The notes under the pieces: generated by a model
Databases searched by the model: none
What the model was told of the DNA's origin: nothing
Seen by the model: the letters and a program-made list of their open reading frames with translations, nothing else
Part shown: positions 43,298 through 51,931 of the stretch, one piece after another
Layout: every line of letters starts with the position of its first letter
How positions within the stretch are numbered: the stretch's first letter is position 1
Assembly (NCBI GenBank): GCA_003225055.1
Contig: QIAU01000130.1
Coordinates: 61,384 to 125,383, forward strand
Length of the DNA: 64,000 nucleotides
Source: Acidobacteriota bacterium
Lineage (GTDB): Bacteria; Acidobacteriota; Terriglobia; Terriglobales; Acidobacteriaceae
Direction: 5' to 3'
Program-made: the position numbers and the translations under genes

Positions 43298-44671
43298 ATG
43301 CTGGTCATGAAATTCGGCGGCACTTCCGTCGAGGATGCCACGGCCATCGACCGCGCTGCTGGAATCGTCAAAGGACGTGTCTCGCAAAAGCCGGCGGTGG
43401 TGGTTAGCGCCATGGCCAGAGTCACCGACCAACTGCTGGCCACGGCGCGCGCCGCGGGCGCCGGAGACCGCGAAACCGCGCTGAAGCTCTCCCGCAACCT
43501 GCGAGAACGCCACTACAACACGGCCGGGGAGCTGCTGGGGACGGCTGTTTTTACTCAATTTCACAGCGAACTCGAATCCGAATTCGATACTCTCGATGAA
43601 CTCCTGCGGGGCATTGCTGCCGTCGGTGAGTTGACCCCGCGCACCACGGATCACGTCGCCGCCTATGGCGAATTGCTCTCCAGCAAGATCGTGACTGCGG
43701 CGTTTTCTGCGCGGGGCATCCGTTCCACGCTGGTGGATTCGCGCGATTGCATCATTACGGACAACACTCACACCCGCGCTGTGCCTCACTTCGAGGACAC
43801 CGATGAAAAGCTGAAATCGAATGTCAAACCGCTGATCGAGAGCGGGCGAGTGCCAGTGATGGGAGGCTTCATCGCAGCCACGCGGTCGGGAACGACGACC
43901 ACCATCGGCCGCGGCGGGTCGGATTTTTCGGCGGCCATTGTGGGAGCCGGACTCGGCGCCGAGCGCATCGAGATCTGGACTGACGTGGACGGCATGATGA
44001 CCACCGATCCCAACACTTGCCCGGAGGCGCGCCGCATCAAGTCCATTAGCTTCGACGAAGCGGCGGAACTGGCTTACTTCGGGGCCAAGGTGCTGCATCC
44101 GGCCACCCTGCTGCCTGCTATCCAGAAGAACATTCCCGTCTACATCCTGAACTCGCGCAATCCCAACTGCGACGGGACACGCATCCTGGCGCGCGCTCCC
44201 CACTGTCGCAACGTGTTTAAAGCCATCGCCGCCAAGAAGCGCATCACCATCATCGATCTCACCGCCACCCGCATGTTGATGGCGTACGGCTTCCTCAAGA
44301 ATATTTTCGACGCCTTCGAGCGGCACCGTGTCGCGGTGGACGTGGTTTCAACGTCCGAGGTCAGCGTCTCGCTTACGGTCGACTCGAACGAATCGATTCC
44401 TGCTCTAGCCGCTGACCTGGCCAAGCTGGGTGACGTAAAGTACGAAGGCCGCAAGGCCATTGTCTGCCTGGTGGGCGAGAATTTGCGGGAGACGCCCGGC
44501 ATCGCGGCCCGCGTTTTCAGCGTCCTGCCCGACGTGAATATCCGCATGATTTCTCAGGGCGCGTCGGAGATTAATCTGACTTTCGTAATCGAGGAAGACC
44601 TGGTGCCCGAGGTGGTGCGCCGGCTGCACAAGGCATTCTTCTCCGAACTCGATCCCGAGATCTTTGAGTAA
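43298..44671 (+). CDS. lysC: Aspartate kinase
   Basis: This encodes 457 residues. The catalytic domain starts VMKFGGTSVEDATAIDRAA. It has HVAAYGELLSSKIVTAAFS, GFIAATRSGTTTTIGRGGSDFSAA and WTDVDGMMTTDPNTCPEA (ATP/aspartate site). Two ACT domains follow in the C-terminal third (ITIIDLTATRMLMAYGFL..., then IVCLVGENLRETPGIAARVF). It phosphorylates aspartate in the first step of the aspartate-family pathway. The ACT pair predicts feedback control by lysine and/or threonine. It is preceded by asd. The single-subunit monofunctional form has no homoserine dehydrogenase fusion. Confidence 0.95.
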   Translation: MLVMKFGGTSVEDATAIDRAAGIVKGRVSQKPAVVVSAMARVTDQLLATARAAGAGDRETALKLSRNLRERHYNTAGELLGTAVFTQFHSELESEFDTLDELLRGIAAVGELTPRTTDHVAAYGELLSSKIVTAAFSARGIRSTLVDSRDCIITDNTHTRAVPHFEDTDEKLKSNVKPLIESGRVPVMGGFIAATRSGTTTTIGRGGSDFSAAIVGAGLGAERIEIWTDVDGMMTTDPNTCPEARRIKSISFDEAAELAYFGAKVLHPATLLPAIQKNIPVYILNSRNPNCDGTRILARAPHCRNVFKAIAAKKRITIIDLTATRMLMAYGFLKNIFDAFERHRVAVDVVSTSEVSVSLTVDSNESIPALAADLAKLGDVKYEGRKAIVCLVGENLRETPGIAARVFSVLPDVNIRMISQGASEINLTFVIEEDLVPEVVRRLHKAFFSELDPEIFE

Positions 44672-44895
44672 AGGTTTTCCACCCCTTCCCGGGAGTTCTA
44701 CGGCGCGTCTCGGGGCAAGGGTTTCCCGGAAAATGCGCCCTGGAACCCTGTTACCTCCGTAACGTGCGCCGGTCACCGTTCCGCTATACCCTTACGCCAT
44801 AAGCGTGTAGCAGGAGCTGCCTTATTCCCAGCATCGGCGCCAATTCAGCCCGTGGCGAGTCCGCACGGGCATTTGTCCATAGCCTCAACATCCTG

Positions 44896-47508
44896 GTGAA
44901 GTACGCCCGTTTGTACGGGTTTGAGCACAAGCGCACGGAAACGCAATTCGCTACGGCGTGGAAGGAGTTGCAGAATGGGCTGCCCTCCGCCCGTGAAAGT
45001 GGGTTTCTGCTCGGGGTTACCGATTCCAAGCTATTGCTGGACGGCATACCACTGGAAACCGGTCAAGCTGAGCGCAGCTTTGCGCAACTGCTGACTGCCG
45101 CTGGGCTGGCCAGCATCCATTTTTCCGCCCAAGTCACGGTGGAAGACTTCACACGCCTGGTAAAAGCTTTCGCCAATGCGGGATCGAAAGCCCAGGACGT
45201 GGCTCAGCAGATCAAAGAAACCCTGGGCGACAACAAGAAATCCAGCATCAAGATCAATGAAGTGAAGTTCGTGGCTGCCGATCCTGCCACCGGCGAAATC
45301 AGCGTGGCCGCCCAGATCGCAGCCCAGACGCTCGGCCCTGAGTTCAAACAGTGGCTCAACGAGCCACAGAAACTCCTGCAACTGATCGCCGCCGCTGAAG
45401 GTGCACAAACCGGTGGCATACCAGGCGGAGCTCCGCTGGGGAGTACCCCGATCGGTCAAGGCCGCGCAGCAGGTCAGCCAGGCACGGCTGCCGGCGGCCC
45501 CGGAACGACTGTTCCTCTCGAAGAAGAGGAAGTCATCCAAGCCATTCGCCTGCTTACACATTTCGGGCAAGCCAGTCAAGATCCAAATGCCAACCCGGAA
45601 GCGCTGCGGAAGGAGTTCAGCCAGGCCAGCCCAAATGCGAAGGTCAATCTGCAGCAACTCCTGGAGACCCTCGCCTCGACCGTTTCTGAGGACGACGATC
45701 GACGGGCCCCGCTGCTGATGAAAGCGGCCGAGCATATGGCCATTCGCTTCGCCCTGGAGCGCTATCAGAAAGGCGAAGTGAAGGTCAACGCCGTCCACCA
45801 GATGCTGGAGCACATGAGCCGGCAAATGGACACCTTGCGCCAGATCCTCCGCATTCAGGAGGAAAAAATGAGCAAGGCTGGCATTCTGGTGGAGTCGCAC
45901 GCCGACATTCTCGACCGCATGTTCTGGGCCGAGGTCCCGGAAGCCGGCAAAAAGAGCGTTTTGACGTCCAACGAGGCGGCCTGCGTTCCTCCCCGCAACA
46001 TCCGCCAGTTCCTGGAACAGTTGCTTGAGCGCGGAGACAAAGAATCGGTCGACAAGATTCTTCGCAATTATTTTGCTTGCCTGAATGCCAAAGATCAGGA
46101 GAACCGGCGCAAAACCGCCATAGGCATGAGTCAATTGGCAGACCTGTACGCCGGCCCGGGGGGCGACCTGATGGCGGCGGCGATCCAACAGATCGGCGAC
46201 TGTCTGACCAAAGAGCAGGACACCGAACTGCAGAGTTTAATGGGCGCAGCCTTTGTCCGCCTCAGCCAGGAAGCTAATAACCGCAAGCAGTTTGGCGCCA
46301 TTGGCCAGGTGCTGGTCTCGATGGAGATGGTCGGCAAGAGCCGTCCCCTGCTGGCCAAAGATATCGAGCCGCGCATCGGCGTTGAGAACCGTCTGCCGGA
46401 GTTCATCGACGAAGCCATGCACTTGCCGGAAATCCCGCCGGAACTACTCGGGATTTTGCGCCACACTTCCGAAGCCTCGGTCGAGCACCTGGCGGACCGC
46501 TTCTTCCGCTGCATGCAGCGTGACGAATGCGACCGCCTGGTTGGATTGGTCAAGGAACTGGGCGCGGGGGGACTGGAGCGAATGCGCGCTATCCTGCGCA
46601 CGGGACAGCCGCGGCAGGCTGCTGCCGTCGTAGGCCTGATGAGCCGTCTGAATGTTCCGTCCTTGCTGGAACTGCTGCCCATGCGTTTGAAGGAATGGAA
46701 TCGGTTCTACCACGATGTAGTGGTCCGCCAGATTGCCTTTGGGGCGGCCGGGGATCGTGGCCTCAGCTTGCTGGAGTTGCTGGAGATCCTCGATCCGCTC
46801 GTGATACCACAAGCGGTCGATGAAATTGGTATGAGCGGCGACCGATCCGCCGCACCGTCCCTGACCATCCTTGCCGAGCCGGGAGAGTCCGCGTCGCGCT
46901 CGCCCCTGCTGCAATTGAAAGCGATCGAGTCCCTGGGCCGTTTGCGTGATCCCGATGCCGTGCCCGTCCTGCGCAGCATCGTGGAGGCGAAGAGAATGTG
47001 GAAGTGGATGCACCATCGCGAGATGCGTCTCGCGGCTGCCCAAGCCCTGGCCAAAACCGACCCGCGCTACACCAGTCAGGTCCTCACCGACAATGAACTC
47101 GACGCCGACGAAATCGCGGTAGCGCCCTTGGACGCCTCCCCGGCCTGCGCCTGGGTTCGGCAGCGGCGATACGAGCGCTTTGTCCTGGGCAAGAGTCTCA
47201 GCGGCACGCTCAGCAGTTCCTGGGGCAAGTGCGGCCTGACCGTGCGCGAACTCAGCCTGGGCGGCGGTATGGGGACCAAAGAAGACAATATGCGCATCGG
47301 ATCGGAAGCTAATCTCGATCTTACCGTCGGCATACGGAGAATCCGCGCCCAGGTTCTGCTGCGGCGTACACGCGTCAACGAGCTCGGCTTTGAGATCGTC
47401 AATATTGACCTGGAAAGCCGCTATCGTTTGCGTCGCCTACTGGTCGACGCGATACGCGCCCAGTCTAAGTCCTCGGAGTGGAACGGCCGGCGCAAGACGA
47501 ATCCGTAA
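44896..47508 (+). CDS. Large HEAT-like repeat protein with C-terminal PilZ-like domain
   Basis: From GTG 44896 this encodes 870 residues, but the frame is protein-like upstream (SARGESARAFVHSLNILV) back to a TAA near 44803. No ATG, GTG or TTG suits that extension. ATT 44824 has AGGAG at 7 bp. An N-terminal helical/beta domain (HKRTETQFATAWKELQ) is followed by a Gly/Pro/Ala-rich linker (residues about 170-206) and many HEAT-like helices (e.g. MEHMSRQMDTLRQIL, QSLMGAAFVRLSQEA, LLQLKAIESLGRLRD). The last 100 residues contain RRYER and RELSLGGG, the RxxxR and (D/N)xSxxG-like PilZ features, followed by a beta barrel. It may bind c-di-GMP, but the second motif is degenerate. It follows lysC with no obvious link. 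Confidence 0.82.
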   Translation: MKYARLYGFEHKRTETQFATAWKELQNGLPSARESGFLLGVTDSKLLLDGIPLETGQAERSFAQLLTAAGLASIHFSAQVTVEDFTRLVKAFANAGSKAQDVAQQIKETLGDNKKSSIKINEVKFVAADPATGEISVAAQIAAQTLGPEFKQWLNEPQKLLQLIAAAEGAQTGGIPGGAPLGSTPIGQGRAAGQPGTAAGGPGTTVPLEEEEVIQAIRLLTHFGQASQDPNANPEALRKEFSQASPNAKVNLQQLLETLASTVSEDDDRRAPLLMKAAEHMAIRFALERYQKGEVKVNAVHQMLEHMSRQMDTLRQILRIQEEKMSKAGILVESHADILDRMFWAEVPEAGKKSVLTSNEAACVPPRNIRQFLEQLLERGDKESVDKILRNYFACLNAKDQENRRKTAIGMSQLADLYAGPGGDLMAAAIQQIGDCLTKEQDTELQSLMGAAFVRLSQEANNRKQFGAIGQVLVSMEMVGKSRPLLAKDIEPRIGVENRLPEFIDEAMHLPEIPPELLGILRHTSEASVEHLADRFFRCMQRDECDRLVGLVKELGAGGLERMRAILRTGQPRQAAAVVGLMSRLNVPSLLELLPMRLKEWNRFYHDVVVRQIAFGAAGDRGLSLLELLEILDPLVIPQAVDEIGMSGDRSAAPSLTILAEPGESASRSPLLQLKAIESLGRLRDPDAVPVLRSIVEAKRMWKWMHHREMRLAAAQALAKTDPRYTSQVLTDNELDADEIAVAPLDASPACAWVRQRRYERFVLGKSLSGTLSSSWGKCGLTVRELSLGGGMGTKEDNMRIGSEANLDLTVGIRRIRAQVLLRRTRVNELGFEIVNIDLESRYRLRRLLVDAIRAQSKSSEWNGRRKTNP

Positions 47509-47678
47509 AGCTCACCCGAGCGTTTTCTTTGCTCTTTTTGCCTCTCCTCTTGCTCGGCGCTCGCCGCGCTCTCGGCGGTTTGTTAGGCTTGCTGGAACGC
47601 GCCCAATCGTTCTCCTCTGGCCAATCCCTGATCTCATCTGCTTTAATCTCCGGTTCGTCTTCTAGGGGATAGACTCTG

Positions 47679-49265
47679 ATGATTATGAGAGTTCGCTGCT
47701 TTCGGCGCAACCCGGTTTTCCTTCTTCTCTCTTCGGCTGTCCTCGTTGCCCAAGTCGCTCCGCCCGCGGACCTGGACGCCTATGTTGCTCGCGTGATGCA
47801 GACATTTGACGTACCCGGCTTGTCCATCGCGATTGTCAAAGACCGCCAGGTGGTCCTGGCCAAAGGCTATGGAGTGCGCAAACTGGGCGAATCCATTGCC
47901 GTCGACGAGCACACCTTGTTCGGCATTGGCTCCAATACCAAGGCCTTCACGACGGCAGCTTTGGCGATTCTAGGAGAGGAAGGAAAAATCTCGTGGGATG
48001 ACCCGGTCTATGAGCGCCTGCCAGACTTTCAAATGTATGACCCATATGTCTCCCACGAAATGACCATTCGCGACCTGCTCACCCATCGCAGTGGCATGGG
48101 ATTGGGAGAGGGCGATCTGCTGTTCTGGCCACACACCACCTACACGCGCCAGGAGATCGTCTACAAACTGCGCTTCATGAAACCGGCCTCCAGTTTCCGT
48201 AGTAAATACGCCTATGACAACCTCATGTATATCGCTGCCGGCCGGATCATCGAAGCGGTTACAGGCAAATCGTGGGAAGACTACATTCGGGAACGGATCC
48301 TCACTCCTCTCGGGATGCGTGATACGAATCTGAGCAATGCGGCATGGAAGGCGGGTGACAACTATGCCTGGCCGCACTCTAAGCTTCCCGGCAAGCTCCA
48401 GGCCATTGATTTCGTGCCGTTGGACAATGCCGCCCCGGCGGGATCCATCAACTCCAGCGCCGCGGACATGGCGAAATGGGTCCGGCTGCAGCTCAATCGG
48501 GGAAAATTTCTGGACCGCGAGGGACGACTGTTCAGCGAAAGGCAATCGGATGAAATGTGGTCACCGCAAACCATTGTTCCGGTCAGCACGCCACCCCCTT
48601 CCCTGGCGGCATTAAAGCCTCACTTCGCCGACTACGGTCTGGGATGGTCGATGAGTGACTATCACGGCCGTAAGATCGTGGGTCACACGGGCGGGGTAGC
48701 GGGATTCGTCTCGCTCGTGCGACTGGTCCCTGAGGAGAACCTCGGCCTGGTGGTTCTGACCAATGCCGAGGAAGGCGGAGCCTTTTCCGCCATCGGCTGC
48801 CACATCCTTGACCACTACCTGAACTTGCCCGAAACCGACTGGATCTCTGCCTACAAAGAAGCCGAAAGCAACGCCGAGCAGCATGCTGCCGACGTCATGA
48901 AACAGCAGGCTCGCTCGCGGGCGGCCAACTCCGCGCCGTCGCTGCCCAGGGAGAAATACGCAGGCCTATACCGGGACGCCTGGTACGGCCCGGCGACCAT
49001 CCGCATGGAAAATAACCAGCTGGTTTTCAGCCTGGACCACACTCCCAAAGCGGTCGGCGACCTGGAACACTGGCAATATGACACTTTCCAAGCCCACTGG
49101 CGGGATCGCACCCTGGAAGATGCTTTCGTCACATTTGCTCTCAAGCCCGATGGCACCATCGATCACTTCACTATGCTGCCGGTCTCGCCTCTGGCGGACT
49201 TCAGCTTCGACTACCAGGATCTATACTTCACGCCCGTGGTGACCAGGTCGGGAGAGAAAAAATAG
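47679..49265 (+). CDS. Serine hydrolase, beta-lactamase/CubicO family with DUF3471-like C-terminus
   Basis: This encodes 528 residues. A signal peptide (RNPVFLLLSSAVLVAQVA) suggests export. The class-C-type fold has LSIAIVKDRQVVLAKGYG, the SxxK motif in GIGSNTKAFTTAAL (nucleophile Ser), LLTHRSGMGLGEG, the YxN motif in KYAYDNLMYIAAG and HTGG (KTG-like) in KIVGHTGGVAGFVS. The last 120 residues (EKYAGLYRDAWYGPATIRM) match the C-terminal DUF3471-type module. Members act as esterases, D-aminopeptidases or beta-lactamase-like hydrolases. The substrate is not predictable. It lies alone before the toxin-antitoxin locus. Confidence 0.92.
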   Translation: MIMRVRCFRRNPVFLLLSSAVLVAQVAPPADLDAYVARVMQTFDVPGLSIAIVKDRQVVLAKGYGVRKLGESIAVDEHTLFGIGSNTKAFTTAALAILGEEGKISWDDPVYERLPDFQMYDPYVSHEMTIRDLLTHRSGMGLGEGDLLFWPHTTYTRQEIVYKLRFMKPASSFRSKYAYDNLMYIAAGRIIEAVTGKSWEDYIRERILTPLGMRDTNLSNAAWKAGDNYAWPHSKLPGKLQAIDFVPLDNAAPAGSINSSAADMAKWVRLQLNRGKFLDREGRLFSERQSDEMWSPQTIVPVSTPPPSLAALKPHFADYGLGWSMSDYHGRKIVGHTGGVAGFVSLVRLVPEENLGLVVLTNAEEGGAFSAIGCHILDHYLNLPETDWISAYKEAESNAEQHAADVMKQQARSRAANSAPSLPREKYAGLYRDAWYGPATIRMENNQLVFSLDHTPKAVGDLEHWQYDTFQAHWRDRTLEDAFVTFALKPDGTIDHFTMLPVSPLADFSFDYQDLYFTPVVTRSGEKK

Positions 49266-49273
49266 GCACGCGC

Positions 49274-49669
49274 TCAGCGGTTAGCTAACACCCGGACGCC
49301 CGCAGCCGTAGGCAAACGCTCGTCGGAGGTGACCAGCGTCAGATCGAACACCCGGGCAGTGGCAAGAAGAAATCGGTCCGCCGTGTCCTGGTGGCCAAGT
49401 TGAATGCGACTGGTCTCAAGCGCGACTTCATGCGTGATCGGCGCTTCCAAAAGCGGGCCGACCTCGATCATGCGCGCCACCAGCTCATGCCGGTCTTCCT
49501 TGAGCACGATGCGGCCTTTCGCGCACCAGATTAGAAACTCCCAGAGGCTGAGGGAGGAGAGCCACAGTTGGTTTTCTGGTTTCTCCAGCTCGCCTCCGGC
49601 GCGACGGGTGAGCCGACTGGGCTCACGCAAGCTCCACAACCAGATGTGTGTGTCCAGGAGCAGTTTCAA
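49274..49669 (-). CDS. PIN-domain ribonuclease toxin (VapC-like)
   Basis: This encodes 131 residues from TTG 49669, which overlaps the antitoxin stop (TTGA). The PIN fold is clear: KLLLDTHIWLWSLREPSRL (first acidic Asp), SSLSLWEFLIWCAKGRI (Glu), GHQDTADRFLLATARVFDL (two Asp) and LTLVTSDERLP (last Asp). This is the type II toxin length and motif order. Such enzymes cleave tRNA or rRNA in the cytoplasm. The intact toxin follows a frameshifted antitoxin, which is unusual because toxins without partners are normally lost or silenced. All catalytic acidic residues seem present. Confidence 0.9.
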   Translation of the reverse strand: MKLLLDTHIWLWSLREPSRLTRRAGGELEKPENQLWLSSLSLWEFLIWCAKGRIVLKEDRHELVARMIEVGPLLEAPITHEVALETSRIQLGHQDTADRFLLATARVFDLTLVTSDERLPTAAGVRVLANR

Positions 49670-49898
49670 TCCTGGAGTGCCTCCCAATCGCGTTCGTCCA
49701 CAGCGGGCGCGACAATGCCTCCAAAATTTCCATGCGCTCGGCCATCGAACCCATCCAGTTCGAGCGACGTGCCCGCACTGAGGGCGGCACCGCCTCTGCG
49801 ATCGGCTCACCGAAACGGGTAACCGGGATCGGCTTCTTGGTCTTACGCACCCGTTCCAGGACGGCCAGGCAGGTGGCTTTGAATTTTGAAATGGCCAT
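49666..49898 (-). pseudogene. Phd/YefM-family antitoxin, frameshifted C-terminus
   Basis: The 5' part encodes AISKFKATCLAVLERVRKTK and PIPVTRFGEPIAEAVPP, the DNA-binding/dimerisation domain of Phd/YefM antitoxins. After GSMAERMEIL the frame changes (near 49723-49729, at AAATTTTGG), so the read protein runs on as EALSRPLWTNAIGRHSR. In the other frame the expected end GIVAPAVDERDWEALQD is followed by a TGA that overlaps the toxin start. One inserted or deleted base explains it. The toxin-neutralising C-terminus would be lost, while operator binding could survive. A sequencing error in the T run is the alternative. Confidence 0.75.
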
Positions 49899-49912
49899 CT
49901 CCGCCAGGGGTT

Positions 49913-49945
49913 GGTTGGACCATGGTCAAGGACTATGGTCCAACC
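49913..49945. promoter_or_regulatory. 33-bp inverted repeat, candidate antitoxin operator
   Basis: Arms GGTTGGACCATGGTC and GACTATGGTCCAACC are 15 bp with one mismatch around the 3-bp centre AAG. The repeat begins 14 bp before the antitoxin ATG, where Phd/YefM-type antitoxins autorepress. It could also fold as a terminator-like hairpin, but no T tract follows on either strand. Confidence 0.55.
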
Positions 49946-50052
49946 ACGTGCCAGCCGGCCACCGCCTCCCCGCCATCGCCTCCGCTCGACGCCGCCGCTT
50001 GGCCAAGTCCGGATACAATGTCAGGCAACACTGTTCTGCAAGGGGTTCATCG

Positions 50053-50916
50053 ATGTCCACTCGTACCATGCGTCCGGAAACCGCTGCCGCGGAAATGCCC
50101 GCTGTGCCCCTGACCATTGAAGGCTACAGCATTCTTCACCAGATGATGAAGTTCCGCTGGTCAGCCTGGCGCGCACTCGGCGACGCCCAGCGTGGCGAGA
50201 TTCTTCAGGAAGCCAGCGCCGTTCTAGCCAGGATGGAACAGGACTTGAAGGGACAGTCGGCGCTGTACTCGCTGCTGGGCCACAAGGGCGACCAGATGCT
50301 GGTTCACTTCCGTGAGTCGTTCGACGCGCTCAACCAGGCCGAACTCGAGCTGGCGCGGCTGAAGATCAGCGATTTCTGGGAGCCGACGACTTCCTATCTG
50401 TCGATTATCGAATTGGGCCTGTATGAATCCACCATCAAGACATACAAAGCCCTGATGGATCGCGGCATTGAACCCCACAGCGACGAATGGAAGCGCGAGA
50501 TCAACGATACCTTGGAGCGGCAGAAGGAAGCCATGCGTCCGCGGCTCTTCCCGGCCATGCCGCCGAACCGCTACATCTGTTTTTACCCGATGGATCGCCG
50601 GCGCGGCGAGGACAAGAATTGGTATACCCTGCCTATCGAAGAACGCCAGCGGCAAATGAACGAGCACGGCCTGGTCGGCCGGCGCTACGCAGGGGAGGTG
50701 AAGCAGATCATCTCCGGCTCGATCGGCTTTGACGACTGGGAGTGGGGTGTCACTTTATTCGCTGACGGGCCCCTGGTCTTCAAGAAACTGATTTACGAGA
50801 TGCGCTTCGACGAGGTCAGTGCCGTCTATGCCCTGTTCGGGCATTTCTATGTCGGGGTTCGTTGCCCAGCCGGGGAGTTGGGCAAACTGCTATCAGGCGA
50901 GTTGCCGGGTCGATAG
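50053..50916 (+). CDS. hemQ: HemQ-type coproheme decarboxylase (chlorite dismutase family)
   Basis: This encodes 287 residues. AAGGGG lies about 8 bp before the ATG. The C-terminal half is diagnostic: CFYPMDRRRGEDKNWYTLP (Y191 corresponds to the decarboxylating Tyr), IEERQRQMNEHGLVGRRY (H205 the haem-proximal His), KQIISGSIGFDDWEWGVTLFA and KKLIYEMRFDEVSAVYA. A less conserved chlorite-dismutase-like half precedes it. HemQ converts coproheme III to haem b in the coproporphyrin-dependent pathway using hydrogen peroxide. A true chlorite dismutase would have a catalytic Arg in a different context, and none is seen. No other haem gene is adjacent. Confidence 0.92.
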   Translation: MSTRTMRPETAAAEMPAVPLTIEGYSILHQMMKFRWSAWRALGDAQRGEILQEASAVLARMEQDLKGQSALYSLLGHKGDQMLVHFRESFDALNQAELELARLKISDFWEPTTSYLSIIELGLYESTIKTYKALMDRGIEPHSDEWKREINDTLERQKEAMRPRLFPAMPPNRYICFYPMDRRRGEDKNWYTLPIEERQRQMNEHGLVGRRYAGEVKQIISGSIGFDDWEWGVTLFADGPLVFKKLIYEMRFDEVSAVYALFGHFYVGVRCPAGELGKLLSGELPGR

Positions 50917-50968
50917 AGACGCGGCTGGCCGCGTCTGGGCTGGAAGGAGACGCCGCCAGCGGCGTCTC
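50917..50968. repeat. Two adjacent perfect palindromes after hemQ
   Basis: AGACGCGGC-TG-GCCGCGTCT (50917-50936) begins at the hemQ stop. Ten bases later comes GAGACGCCGC-CA-GCGGCGTCTC (50947-50968). Both have very GC-rich 9-10 bp stems and share the AGACGC ends. They are REP-like and could act as hairpin terminators or mRNA stabilisers. No T tract follows. Confidence 0.75.
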
Positions 50969-51130
50969 TGCCACAGATCAATTGGTGGCCGCGAAAGCGC
51001 AAGCACGATTAAAAATACGACCCTCGCGAAGCGACTGCCTCCGAATCTGGCTGAGATTCCACAATCCACCTGGCTTGTTCTGAGCGACTTCGCCGCAAAT
51101 TCAAGCCACTTCTGTGCCTGCCCCTGAATA

Positions 51131-51436
51131 TCACATATAAAACAGCCAGTGCCCCGAGTCCAGCCAGACATGCAATCCATCCACCTGGGCCAGACCTTCT
51201 CGCGCCGGCATGCGCAACCCGGTGAGCGGTCCATACTCGAAGCGTGCCTTTTGCCAGGAGAATTGGAGAACACTGGAGTCGTTCCTCAGTACGCTCCGGG
51301 AAGAGACTTCAGTGATCGGCGCGAGTAGGGTTGATGTTACGGCGCCGCCGCGTCCCGCGAAGTGCAGTCCCAGAGTAGTTCCCTTCTGCTTGCAACGTTG
51401 CAAATTATTGAGTGCTTGGTCACGAGAAATTTCCAT
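51131..51436 (-). CDS. Small protein of unknown function
   Basis: This encodes 101 residues from an ATG at 51436 (GAAATTTCTCGTGACC region). The sequence starts MEISRDQALNNLQRCKQKGTT and contains a beta-rich middle (LGLHFAGRGGAVTSTLLAPI, VSSRSVLRNDSSVLQFSW) and an end with VDGLHVWLDSGHWLFYM. It is charge-balanced and looks like a small cytoplasmic protein. I do not recognise a family. It has no close neighbour on its strand: the gap to hemQ is 214 bp and to the AhpD-like gene 100 bp, and both of those face the other way. Coding is likely by length and composition, function unknown. Confidence 0.55.
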   Translation of the reverse strand: MEISRDQALNNLQRCKQKGTTLGLHFAGRGGAVTSTLLAPITEVSSRSVLRNDSSVLQFSWQKARFEYGPLTGLRMPAREGLAQVDGLHVWLDSGHWLFYM

Positions 51437-51535
51437 GGAAACGACTTTAGCCCAGCGATGGGGATTACCCGAATGAGCGGATGATGTTATGTTCGTCTGC
51501 TGCGCCGCTGCGCAGACTTTCCGTTCGGAGCGATT

Positions 51536-51931
51536 ATGGCAACCTTGGGACTTGTCGAATACAAAAACGCCAGCCCGGAAGTGCGCGCCGTTTACGACGA
51601 AATCATGGCCACACGCAAGACCGACTGGATCAATAATTTCTGGAAAGCCATAGCCCACGATCCGGTCACACTGAAGCGCACGTGGAACGACATCAAGCAG
51701 ATCATGGCGCCGGGAGCGCTCGATCCTCTCACCAAGGAAATGGTTTATCTGGCTGTGAGCGTAAGCAATCAATGTAATTACTGCATTGCTTCACACACGG
51801 CCGGCGCGCGCAAAGCAGGCATGAGCGATGCCATGTTCAAGGAGTTGATGGCGGTGGTAGGCATGGCCAATGAAAGCAACCGGCTCGTCTCAGGTTACCA
51901 GGTGGAGATTGACGACAAGTTCAAGACTTAG
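51536..51931 (+). CDS. Carboxymuconolactone decarboxylase/AhpD-like protein
   Basis: This encodes 131 residues. GGAG is about 6 bp before the ATG. The AhpD-core active-site pattern is complete: an acid in DPLTKEMVYLAVS (E68), then CNYCIASH with redox Cys80/Cys83 and His87. AIAHDPVTLKRTWND and AVVGMANESNRL flank it. Family members are alkylhydroperoxidase-like or act on muconolactones. The CxxC points to a thiol peroxidase or reductase role. It overlaps by 11 bp the opposing alkyltransferase-like gene. The damaged CMD gene near 0.76-1.3 kb lacks these cysteines. Confidence 0.9.
   Translation: MATLGLVEYKNASPEVRAVYDEIMATRKTDWINNFWKAIAHDPVTLKRTWNDIKQIMAPGALDPLTKEMVYLAVSVSNQCNYCIASHTAGARKAGMSDAMFKELMAVVGMANESNRLVSGYQVEIDDKFKT

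Noticed and set aside
43169..44326. 385-codon reverse frame inside lysC
   Set aside because: Antisense shadow of an intact aspartate kinase.
45031..46188. 385-codon reverse frame inside the HEAT/PilZ-like gene
   Set aside because: Antisense shadow, no recognisable protein features.
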